A stretch of DNA of 64,000 nucleotides from contig VCJN01002785.1 in assembly GCA_006384855.1 (NCBI GenBank), positions 124,001 through 188,000 of the forward strand, read 5' to 3'. The stretch comes from Tetraselmis striata. Lineage: Eukaryota > Chlorophyta > Chlorodendrophyceae > Chlorodendrales > Chlorodendraceae. Both the position numbers and the translations under genes were made by a program. Below are positions 26,043 through 36,059 of this stretch, one piece after another. Every line of letters begins with the position of its first letter. Within the stretch, counting starts at the first letter, position 1. The notes beneath the pieces were generated by a model. That model saw only the letters and a list, made by a program, of their open reading frames with translations, searched no databases and was not told where the DNA came from.

Positions 26043-27389
26043 CACCCCTCCACATAAGTTTGGGTTTTGCAGTTTTGTTCGACATGCGCATGTCATGTAG
26101 GAAATACGGCGTGGGCAATTGCATGCAAGTGACTAAGGGCGAGGTCGACTTGGGAAAAAATGGGGGCGCGCTCTAGGCCTAACCGTGCGACAGGGCATGC
26201 GTCGTTCTGCGCCCCTCGAGAAATGGCAAATCAATGCGTGTAAAACTTGCACTGGAAAATAACAAGTTGCGCCATCCCTTCGTACGCATACATCCAACGC
26301 GCAAATCCACGCCGTACTGGCATGCTGCCATCTTTAGTGTAAGTTTCACCTACAACATGTGTGGGGCACCAAGATTAGGTCACTAAGGGTATTGCACAAG
26401 CCCTAAATTACAGTTTCACCACTACATGGCGTGATGTTCGGCCAAAAATGGTGCTGTTATTGTTGCCTACTCACGCACGAAAGGCTTATTGAGCCCTCCT
26501 TGGCTTGGGCGAGAGCGCATCAATGGGGGTCACGTGCACGCATGGCAATTGCGCCGAATCACAAGTAGAATGCCACATAGCAGCGCGCTATAAATGCTTG
26601 AATATCAGCAAAAATAATATGTTGAAAACAGCACAATGTTGTTGGCCATCGAGGACATGGCTAGAGAGGGAGCATGTGGCAAGTTTGCGCCGCCCGTGTG
26701 CATCTACATTCATAACACTGTCACCCAAATGCGTATGGATTAAGGGGACACACATAGCGCAAAGCTACGCCCCCATGTTGAGGCTGAGTGTTGCGAAATG
26801 ATGCCGTGATTGATGTATTTTATGTTCATCGCTAGAAAGTGGTCAAAACGTGCAAACTAGGTGCTCAAAAATCGAAAATCACCTCTCGCGTTTGACGCAA
26901 GGATTTTTTTGCGCATTTTTTTAGAATTTTTGGAGCACTCCCTGAGCCGCTATAAGCGTTTGAAGTCAAGGGGGGTGTCGCTTGCAGTGGGCAGAACTGC
27001 ACTGGTCCTAGCATCGTCACACGCACGTGTGCCCACTCTGCCTTACGTGACTATGCCCACCCAAACCCACCCACCCCGCGAGCTACTATGTTTCCTCACA
27101 CATCTACGGGCATTGCACCATACAAGGCTCTATGCATGTGGGCCATCATATATGTGCCAATAACATGTATTGTTGTGCATCACTGCGTCATGCCCTTTGA
27201 GCCCCGCGCCAGATCGCAATACCCTATTCTTAGGGTAATAGGTTATAATTTAGACCCTATCAAGCAAAAGGTTTTATAACAACCTAAAACATTCCCGGGT
27301 TCCAGCCCTAAAGCCCTACGTTTAGATACCCTAGTATTTTTCATTTCATATTCAGCCAAAAAAGGACCCCAAACTTATGTGGAGGGGTG
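26043..27389 (+). mobile_element. TIR-bounded non-coding A segment, copy 1 (others 28723-30069, 31403-32749)
   Basis: 1347 bp bounded by the 22-bp inverted repeats, MITE-like. It contains small open frames (98, 100 and 63 codons from 26505, 26861 and 27088) with no recognisable domain; their conservation between copies follows from near-identity and is not evidence of coding. The third copy is the one joined to the right flanking TA. Confidence 0.8.
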
Positions 27390-27467
27390 TGTGCTGGTCG
27401 TGCTTACTCGGTCGTTTTGCGCGAGTATCATGCGCGGGAGCCGATTGTGTGGCCCTACGAGGACGAG

Positions 27468-28625
27468 ATGCCTAAAAGGCAGCCACATGCCCGCCGTCGG
27501 CGCGAAAGAGAACACTTCGCCCCACACCCCTGTTGCGCCCCTACCTCCAGTGGCAGTTCTAGCATGACAGCGCCCGAGAATTTAGCGCACACGCGCCGAA
27601 TGCGAATGGTCGTGGCCTATCACAAAGTCGGCAGCTATACGCGAGCTGCAAAGATGTTTGGAGCCAAGTGGGAGACGGTGCGCAAGTGGGTGGAGCGGTT
27701 CGAGGCCACTGGCGACGTGCGCGACGCCTGTCGGCCTGGCCGACCAAGCAAGGGCTTGATGTTGTCTCCAGCGCGCTTGGTGATACAACGCGGCGTGCAG
27801 AAGCGTTTCACGTGCAAGAAGATAGCAGCTACCGCCAAGACCAAGCTTGACATCGATGTGACTGCCGAGACGGTGCGTCGCACTCTGAAAGGCATGGGGA
27901 TGCGCAGCTTGCGACCGAAAAGGAAGCCAAGGCTGACAGCCAGGCACAAGAGCGATCGTGTTGCGTTTTCCAGGTTTTGGAGCAGGCTGAGCTGGAGGAA
28001 CGTCATGGTGTCGGACAGCAAGTTATTCTATTTCAATTTTAGAAGCAAGGGGGAGAAGGTGTGGGTGGCGCGTAATGGAGAGACTCCCATCACAGAGGCA
28101 GTTCGTGGTGGCTACAAGGTCCATGTGTATGCTGCTGTCAGCAAATGGGGCACCACGCCATTATTTGTCACAGCAGGCACGACTGGCCACACAGTTTCCA
28201 TCGAAGGCAAAGTGCACAAAAATGTGGACTCGCGAGTGTACAAGGAGCTACTGCATGAGCAAATGCTGCCAGCATGCAGGAGTCTCATGGCAAACCGTTA
28301 TGGCAATGACTGGATCTTTCAACAAGATGGAGCCCGCGCGCACACCTCTCGTTCGACCATGGAATACTTACGCAACAGAGAGTTTAAGCTCATGGAAAAC
28401 TGGCCTGCATGCTCACCCGACCTTTCATGGATTGAGAATTTGTGGGCTTACGTTGAGAGGCAGCTTAGGCAAGAGGCAGACACCTTGACAACCAACAACT
28501 TCATCCCAACTTTGCACAGGATTTGGGATAATATTCCGAAGCAACTATTGCTGAAGTTGCATGGCAGCATCCACAGGAGGTTGGAGGAGTGCATGAAGCT
28601 CAATGGGGCAGCCACAAGCTACTAG
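27468..28625 (+). CDS. Tc1/mariner/IS630 superfamily DDE transposase, copy 1
   Basis: 385 residues from the first in-frame ATG at 27468; the frame is open back to 27387, and another good start is ATG 27564. An N-terminal helix-turn-helix (HTRRMRMVVAYHKVGSYTRA, AKMFGAKWETVRKWVERF) is followed by GRPSKG. The catalytic core has VSDSKLFYFN (first Asp), IFQQDGARAHTS (second Asp) and WPACSPDLSWIENLW (Glu). By count 35 residues lie between the second Asp and the Glu. The Tc1-like context residues QQDGARAH and SPDL..IENLW are intact, so the enzyme may be active. It would cut at the 22-bp terminal repeats and insert at TA. It lies between a right-end and a left-end TIR, not between a simple L and R pair. 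Confidence 0.93.
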   Translation: MPKRQPHARRRREREHFAPHPCCAPTSSGSSSMTAPENLAHTRRMRMVVAYHKVGSYTRAAKMFGAKWETVRKWVERFEATGDVRDACRPGRPSKGLMLSPARLVIQRGVQKRFTCKKIAATAKTKLDIDVTAETVRRTLKGMGMRSLRPKRKPRLTARHKSDRVAFSRFWSRLSWRNVMVSDSKLFYFNFRSKGEKVWVARNGETPITEAVRGGYKVHVYAAVSKWGTTPLFVTAGTTGHTVSIEGKVHKNVDSRVYKELLHEQMLPACRSLMANRYGNDWIFQQDGARAHTSRSTMEYLRNREFKLMENWPACSPDLSWIENLWAYVERQLRQEADTLTTNNFIPTLHRIWDNIPKQLLLKLHGSIHRRLEECMKLNGAATSY

Positions 28626-30147
28626 TACATAGACTGTTGAGCCATTTCACTTTGCTCTAGATCCACCATCCAGCAAGAATCATGTAAGTCGAAAATCACG
28701 AATTAATGACAAGCGCAGTCCACACCCCTCCACATAAGTTTGGGTTTTGCAGTTTTGTTCGACATGCGCATGTCATGTAGGAAATACGGCGTGGGCAATT
28801 GCATGCAAGTGACTAAGGGCGAGGTCGACTTGGGAAAAAATGGGGGCGCGCTCTAGGCCTAACCGTGCGACAGGGCATGCGTCGTTCTGCGCCCCTCGAG
28901 AAATGGCAAATCAATGCGTGTAAAACTTGCACTGGAAAATAACAAGTTGCGCCATCCCTTCGTACGCATACATCCAACGCGCAAATCCACGCCGTACTGG
29001 CATGCTGCCATCTTTAGTGTAAGTTTCACCTACAACATGTGTGGGGCACCAAGATTAGGTCACTAAGGGTATTGCACAAGCCCTAAATTACAGTTTCACC
29101 ACTACATGGCGTGATGTTCGGCCAAAAATGGTGCTGTTATTGTTGCCTACTCACGCACGAAAGGCTTATTGAGCCCTCCTTGGCTTGGGCGAGAGCGCAT
29201 CAATGGGGGTCACGTGCACGCATGGCAATTGCGCCGAATCACAAGTAGAATGCCACATAGCAGCGCGCTATAAATGCTTGAATATCAGCAAAAATAATAT
29301 GTTGAAAACAGCACAATGTTGTTGGCCATCGAGGACATGGCTAGAGAGGGAGCATGTGGCAAGTTTGCGCCGCCCGTGTGCATCTACATTCATAACACTG
29401 TCACCCAAATGCGTATGGATTAAGGGGACACACATAGCGCAAAGCTACGCCCCCATGTTGAGGCTGAGTGTTGCGAAATGATGCCGTGATTGATGTATTT
29501 TATGTTCATCGCTAGAAAGTGGTCAAAACGTGCAAACTAGGTGCTCAAAAATCGAAAATCACCTCTCGCGTTTGACGCAAGGATTTTTTTGCGCATTTTT
29601 TTAGAATTTTTGGAGCACTCCCTGAGCCGCTATAAGCGTTTGAAGTCAAGGGGGGTGTCGCTTGCAGTGGGCAGAACTGCACTGGTCCTAGCATCGTCAC
29701 ACGCACGTGTGCCCACTCTGCCTTACGTGACTATGCCCACCCAAACCCACCCACCCCGCGAGCTACTATGTTTCCTCACACATCTACGGGCATTGCACCA
29801 TACAAGGCTCTATGCATGTGGGCCATCATATATGTGCCAATAACATGTATTGTTGTGCATCACTGCGTCATGCCCTTTGAGCCCCGCGCCAGATCGCAAT
29901 ACCCTATTCTTAGGGTAATAGGTTATAATTTAGACCCTATCAAGCAAAAGGTTTTATAACAACCTAAAACATTCCCGGGTTCCAGCCCTAAAGCCCTACG
30001 TTTAGATACCCTAGTATTTTTCATTTCATATTCAGCCAAAAAAGGACCCCAAACTTATGTGGAGGGGTGTGTGCTGGTCGTGCTTACTCGGTCGTTTTGC
30101 GCGAGTATCATGCGCGGGAGCCGATTGTGTGGCCCTACGAGGACGAG

Positions 30148-31305
30148 ATGCCTAAAAGGCAGCCACATGCCCGCCGTCGGCGCGAAAGAGAACACTTCGC
30201 CCCACACCCCTGTTGCGCCCCTACCTCCAGTGGCAGTTCTAGCATGACAGCGCCCGAGAATTTAGCGCACACGCGCCGAATGCGAATGGTCGTGGCCTAT
30301 CACAAAGTCGGCAGCTATACGCGAGCTGCAAAGATGTTTGGAGCCAAGTGGGAGACGGTGCGCAAGTGGGTGGAGCGGTTCGAGGCCACTGGCGACGTGC
30401 GCGACGCCTGTCGGCCTGGCCGACCAAGCAAGGGCTTGATGTTGTCTCCAGCGCGCTTGGTGATACAACGCGGCGTGCAGAAGCGTTTCACGTGCAAGAA
30501 GATAGCAGCTACCGCCAAGACCAAGCTTGACATCGATGTGACTGCCGAGACGGTGCGTCGCACTCTGAAAGGCATGGGGATGCGCAGCTTGCGACCGAAA
30601 AGGAAGCCAAGGCTGACAGCCAGGCACAAGAGCGATCGTGTTGCGTTTTCCAGGTTTTGGAGCAGGCTGAGCTGGAGGAACGTCATGGTGTCGGACAGCA
30701 AGTTATTCTATTTCAATTGTAGAAGCAAGGGGGAGAAGGTGTGGGTGGCGCGTAATGGAGAGACTCCCATCACAGAGGCAGTTCGTGGTGGCTACAAGGT
30801 CCATGTGTATGCTGCTGTCAGCAAATGGGGCACCACGCCATTATTTGTCACAGCAGGCACGACTGGCCACACAGTTTCCATCGAAGGCAAAGTGCACAAA
30901 AATGTGGACTCGCGAGTGTACAAGGAGCTACTGCATGAGCAAATGCTGCCAGCATGCAGGAGTCTCATGGCAAACCGTTATGGCAATGACTGGATCTTTC
31001 AACAAGATGGAGCCCGCGCGCACACCTCTCGTTCGACCATGGAATACTTACGCAACAGAGAGTTTAAGCTCATGGAAAACTGGCCTGCATGCTCACCCGA
31101 CCTTTCATGGATTGAGAATTTGTGGGCTTACGTTGAGAGGCAGCTTAGGCAAGAGGCAGACACCTTGACAACCAACAACTTCATCCCAACTTTGCACAGG
31201 ATTTGGGATAATATTCCGAAGCAACTATTGCTGAAGTTGCATGGCAGCATCCACAGGAGGTTGGAGGAGTGCATGAAGCTCAATGGGGCAGCCACAAGCT
31301 ACTAG
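30148..31305 (+). CDS. Tc1/mariner/IS630 superfamily DDE transposase, copy 2
   Basis: Identical in translation to copy 1 except Phe to Cys just after the first catalytic block (FYFNC at about 30718). The HTH, both Asp and the Glu are intact. The single non-synonymous change proves that the two copies are separate sequences in the assembly. No decay is visible in either. Confidence 0.93.
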   Translation: MPKRQPHARRRREREHFAPHPCCAPTSSGSSSMTAPENLAHTRRMRMVVAYHKVGSYTRAAKMFGAKWETVRKWVERFEATGDVRDACRPGRPSKGLMLSPARLVIQRGVQKRFTCKKIAATAKTKLDIDVTAETVRRTLKGMGMRSLRPKRKPRLTARHKSDRVAFSRFWSRLSWRNVMVSDSKLFYFNCRSKGEKVWVARNGETPITEAVRGGYKVHVYAAVSKWGTTPLFVTAGTTGHTVSIEGKVHKNVDSRVYKELLHEQMLPACRSLMANRYGNDWIFQQDGARAHTSRSTMEYLRNREFKLMENWPACSPDLSWIENLWAYVERQLRQEADTLTTNNFIPTLHRIWDNIPKQLLLKLHGSIHRRLEECMKLNGAATSY

Positions 31306-32751
31306 TACATAGACTGTTGAGCCATTTCACTTTGCTCTAGATCCACCATCCAGCAAGAATCATGTAAGTCGAAAATCACGAATTAATGACAAGCGCAGTC
31401 CACACCCCTCCACATAAGTTTGGGTTTTGCAGTTTTGTTCGACATGCGCATGTCATGTAGGAAATACGGCGTGGGCAATTGCATGCAAGTGACTAAGGGC
31501 GAGGTCGACTTGGGAAAAAATGGGGGCGCGCTCTAGGCCTAACCGTGCGACAGGGCATGCGTCGTTCTGCGCCCCTCGAGAAATGGCAAATCAATGCGTG
31601 TAAAACTTGCACTGGAAAATAACAAGTTGCGCCATCCCTTCGTACGCATACATCCAACGCGCAAATCCACGCCGTACTGGCATGCTGCCATCTTTAGTGT
31701 AAGTTTCACCTACAACATGTGTGGGGCACCAAGATTAGGTCACTAAGGGTATTGCACAAGCCCTAAATTACAGTTTCACCACTACATGGCGTGATGTTCG
31801 GCCAAAAATGGTGCTGTTATTGTTGCCTACTCACGCACGAAAGGCTTATTGAGCCCTCCTTGGCTTGGGCGAGAGCGCATCAATGGGGGTCACGTGCACG
31901 CATGGCAATTGCGCCGAATCACAAGTAGAATGCCACATAGCAGCGCGCTATAAATGCTTGAATATCAGCAAAAATAATATGTTGAAAACAGCACAATGTT
32001 GTTGGCCATCGAGGACATGGCTAGAGAGGGAGCATGTGGCAAGTTTGCGCCGCCCGTGTGCATCTACATTCATAACACTGTCACCCAAATGCGTATGGAT
32101 TAAGGGGACACACATAGCGCAAAGCTACGCCCCCATGTTGAGGCTGAGTGTTGCGAAATGATGCCGTGATTGATGTATTTTATGTTCATCGCTAGAAAGT
32201 GGTCAAAACGTGCAAACTAGGTGCTCAAAAATCGAAAATCACCTCTCGCGTTTGACGCAAGGATTTTTTTGCGCATTTTTTTAGAATTTTTGGAGCACTC
32301 CCTGAGCCGCTATAAGCGTTTGAAGTCAAGGGGGGTGTCGCTTGCAGTGGGCAGAACTGCACTGGTCCTAGCATCGTCACACGCACGTGTGCCCACTCTG
32401 CCTTACGTGACTATGCCCACCCAAGCCCACCCACCCCGCGAGCTACTATGTTTCCTCACACATCTACGGGCATTGCACCATACAAGGCTCTATGCATGTG
32501 GGCCATCATATATGTGCCAATAACATGTATTGTTGTGCATCACTGCGTCATGCCCTTTGAGCCCCGCGCCAGATCGCAATACCCTATTCTTAGGGTAATA
32601 GGTTATAATTTAGACCCTATCAAGCAAAAGGTTTTATAACAACCTAAAACATTCCCGGGTTCCAGCCCTAAAGCCCTACGTTTAGATACCCTAGTATTTT
32701 TCATTTCATATTCAGCCAAAAAAGGACCCCAAACTTATGTGGAGGGGTGTA

Positions 32752-33659
32752 GTCGAATACCATAAGTTGCACCCGCCTGATCCTGCGATGGTGCTGTAAT
32801 AAGTATGACCTCTTCTGGTGCTGCTTCCACCTCGCAACTGCTGTAGTGGACGTTCTCTATTCGGCTATTCGGCTGGTGCTATTCTGATGCTACGACCTGT
32901 ACTCGCTCATCTATTCCTGGCACCAGCGTCTAGCTACATGATGTGGCTAATGTCATTCATACCTGTACTTAATATAGTTGCAAAAGGCGATCAGGAAACC
33001 ACTACCGTCAAATAGTTTAAAAATTCGACTATAGGTACTATACACGTGCGGTACGTCAGGTGCACTGTGAGTAATGGTGGGCGGTATGGCATCGATGACT
33101 ACTGAATGACTACTGCTGATGCTTCTCGTCCGTACAAGGCGTGACCGGCAACACGTTGTCGTGCCTGACCCCTCCGGCCGGCGGCAGCCACTAGCGACTA
33201 CCTGTACCGGTAGCATACTCCCTACTCGCTAGCGACTCACCACACATGAAAGATTCAAGGAGCTCCAGCAAGTATGCAGAATGATAACCAATATATAATA
33301 TCAACACGTCGCTTTAGGTGTACGGCTGTAGATGTACGTGTAAGAAGTAAGGATCTTTTTTAACTCTTAGTGTGGCGAAATCACAATCGCTCCACTCTTT
33401 TACCCTCTTGTGGCCTTCTTCCGCTTTGGTAACAATAACTATTGTCTTACCCTGATGCCCTCCGTTCTTATGGTTGCCCCCCCCCCCCCCCCCCCGGCTG
33501 GGAACGAACCACTATTCCAACATTTTTCCCGTGACTTCGCTTCTTCTTGAAGACATGTAGCACCGGCACAGCGTTCTTGAAACGCGGAAAACGGGGTTTT
33601 TGTGTACGGTGTGTAACACTACTCCATCGCCTTATAGCGGCGGTGTTCATCACCCGCTA
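32752..33659. other. Flank of the transposon array, no gene
   Basis: At 32970-33003 is aatatagttgcaaaaggcga followed by tcaggaaaccac, repeated at 62661-62706 beside the gag-like element. A 16-18 nt poly-C lies at 33477-33495, followed by ctgggaacgaaccactattc, whose reverse strand looks like a pol III B box. Nothing else recognised. Confidence 0.45.
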
Positions 33660-34870
33660 GCCCCTAGTTTTGACCCAACCCACCCAGAAATTGGTAAGGG
33701 ATATGCACAAATACCACGGCATACTGGGGGCGATGGGACGGCGGAGCCGAGCGGATGATGAGCGGCCGGGGCCGTCGCTTGCGCGGTGGGCGTTTTGGGT
33801 GAGGTACGCGACGGTAAGCGGTCGCAGCGCCATACCACAAGTAAACTACTCGCGCTACCGTGCATGAGGCTCCGCAAGGTCACGAACCCAAGCCCGTCGT
33901 TGAAAGTGGCAGCAATGTGCACACGGCACAAGCCAAGGGGGGCAGGTTTGCACTTCGTAGGCGGCTAGAGCGGCAGGCGCCGACCACTAAGGCCGCCGCA
34001 CATGCCGCAGAATTGTATGCAATTGGTAGCGCTGCCACATCGCGTCTGCGTCGATCACACGCATAGCTTCGCTCGCTTCGAACACGGGTTGAGCAACTCA
34101 CGAGGAGGAACGAGAAGCTAGGAAATACGGTGACGGACTTACAAGGACAACTAGAGGCGGAGCGCCAGAGGTCACGCGATACGGACGCGCAGGTGAAGAC
34201 TCTCAACTCGGATGCGATAGCGACATAGGCAGAGTACGTCGCGAAGCTCGCTAAGATACGCGACTCAACTAAAGTAGCCCTTCGGCGGGCCCACGCTCGA
34301 GCATGAGTCCAGCCGCTCGGGCGCTAACAAGGCTCGGCCGGCGGCGTTGAAAGCCGGAAAGGAGCGGAAGGTGCAGGACCCGAAGAAACAAGACGCCGCA
34401 GGACCGCAGCCCCCCCCCCCCCCCCCCCCGCCCTCTCAAGGCCCCCGGCAACCCCAAAGCCCCCAGCAAATGACTGAGTGGACCGCCGGGCCGAATCGAC
34501 TACTCCTACTTCTCTCTAAATGCGTCATCGCTTGCGGTGAAAAATAGCAGCCGAGTGGCGGTGTGGCGGTCTATCGGGCAAGCGGGCAATTTTTAATTGG
34601 ATTTGACCCGCCGGGGGTGGGTGCGGAAACCATTTATCAACAAGCACCCCCACCCCTTCAATAACGGCGTCGCTATGCTGGACGCGACCCCCGAGCAACT
34701 AGCGTTCATGCCCGAGAAATGGCCTCTTGTTGAAGAAACCCTAAACCCGAAGCAAGACGGGAGGCTTGTCGATATCTCAGCGATTCTATAGCCGGGTTTG
34801 AACCGTATCTTGCAAACCTCCTCACTATTTGTAGTGAGATAGCCGAGGTTCCTACGACCCGCGCGGGCCA
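33660..34870 (+). pseudogene. Decayed coiled-coil ORF, possibly retroelement gag-like
   Basis: A plus-strand reading gives VEQLTRRNEKLGNTVTDLQG, QLEAERQRSRDTDAQVKTL, an in-frame TAG, then AEYVAKLAKIRDSTKVALRR (34080-34305), a clear heptad coiled coil. In another frame follows a Lys/Pro-rich stretch with poly-Pro from a poly-C run (34347-34547). A 64-codon piece at 34597-34791 (NNGVAMLDATPEQLAFMPEK...LVDISAIL) ends in TAG. Stops and frame changes indicate decay. The layout (coiled coil, basic/proline linker) resembles the gag-like ORF at 63256-63997, but the family is not certain. Confidence 0.4.
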
Positions 34871-35199
34871 CTACACCCTGACCTAGTGTCGCTTGATATT
34901 CATCTTCCGTCGCTCTTGCGGTTGGTGCCCGTTGGAGGGCAACGCTTCTCCAGCTGGTTCAGCTATCGCAGCAGCTATCGGTAGGCATGGAATAATTAGT
35001 TAAGTTATTCGTAACGCCGCGTGCTTAAGCGGAGAGCGCGCGACGCATGCGGCCGTGCCGCCCCTTCAAAAAACATTATTTCGCCGCCACTGGCACCGCA
35101 GCTCCAAAATCGACGAAATATACCTCAGATGCAGCTTGTAGTCGCTACTCGTACCGTACACAACTCATCCGTATGTATATCAGCGCGTCCCGGAGGCAG

Positions 35200-35470
35200 C
35201 ATGCATAAGTTCGCCCATGGTGATCGGCCGAAGCCGCCCCAACACTTGACCTCGTGCGCCAACTGTAGTCGTAGGTCAGCCGGCATGCATAGCCATAAGA
35301 CCGCTTCCTCATTCGAACCCCGGGCTAATGCATCAATTGAGTAAACCCGGGACACGGCCCCGGACGATATTGCCCTTGATTGATAGTGCCCGCAATCGAC
35401 CCGGGGACCTCCTGAGTAGGAGACCACATGTCTACCGAGCGGGCAGACAACGATAGAGCAATATACGTAC
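35200..35470 (-). repeat. tRNA-like SINE candidate, copy 1 (copy 2 at 62420-62650)
   Basis: On the minus strand an A-box-like ctcggtagacatgtgg (35424-35439) is followed by a stem ctcct..aggag and a B-box-like gggtcgattgc (35392-35402). Further downstream is another B-like ggggttcgaatgagg (35307-35321). The 62-kb copy keeps the same order and similar spacing. Shared tail words include gccgccccaacacttg with gccgccccagcacttg and cgtaggtc. A tRNA-derived SINE is the simplest reading; a full cloverleaf is not seen. Confidence 0.5.
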
Positions 35471-36059
35471 CTGTACTAGAGCGACAATAAGTAATATATG
35501 GACAGCAACATCCATATTTTCGCCCCCGGGACATGACTGGCAACACTGAAACCCTTGCAACGTCTCTATGATGGCTGCTTCGGCAGCAATAATCCAAAGA
35601 CGGAAAGCCATGGGTAGGCGACGCTCCATAATAGTCAAGAGGCAAATTGCCGAAGCATTCTGCAAGACTAAATGAAGGCCAGTGACGGAATTTTCAACTC
35701 TGTTGGATCACCGCCTAAAACACTGCCATCAAATTGAAATTCAAATTCAAATTGATTACAACTGCTAATATGCTGCGTCCACTGGCCCAGACTGAGTTGT
35801 TCTTCGGGCCTGCTATCTCTAACCAAGGTAGGGAACACTAGGCAGGTGTAATTACAGTTCAAGCTACCGGCCGTCCTCTTGTGTGTCCAAGCCCCTCCTC
35901 CCTCCAGCGGGCTGTATAGCTAGGAAAGCAGCGCCCCCTGCTGTCCCTACCTAAGTCAGGCCTATCCCATTCAGAGCTCAGCAGGTAAGCTTAGGCAGCC
36001 GAAGCGTCCCGCCGTCAGCTACTAAGGTGAGATGGGGGAAGGGGGCTGACCGGAATACC

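Larger units (their letters stand above)
26043..32749 (+). mobile_element. Tc1/mariner-type composite array, 2.5 tandem units of 2680 bp
   Basis: The element is flanked by TA on both sides (26041-26042 and 32750-32751), the target duplication expected of Tc1/mariner transposons. The outer ends are 22-bp perfect inverted repeats (26043-26064 and 32728-32749; begins cacccctccacataagtttg). Inside, the same repeat recurs: right-end orientation at 27368-27389 and 30048-30069, left-end orientation at 28723-28744 and 31403-31424. The order is therefore L-A-R-T-L-A-R-T-L-A-R, where A is a 1.35-kb non-coding segment and T the transposase. Units are almost identical; only two substitutions show in the ORF translations (Phe/Cys in the transposase; Thr/Ala in a small A-segment ORF). 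Amplification is therefore very recent, or partly an assembly effect. Confidence 0.92.

Noticed and set aside
26505..27279. 98-, 100- and 63-codon frames conserved in all three A segments
   Set aside because: Conservation only reflects near-identical DNA copies; no domain, and no sign of selection can be judged from so few changes.
31865..32639. Possible third transposase gene
   Set aside because: The third unit stops at the right TIR (32749) before any transposase sequence, so there are only two transposase genes.
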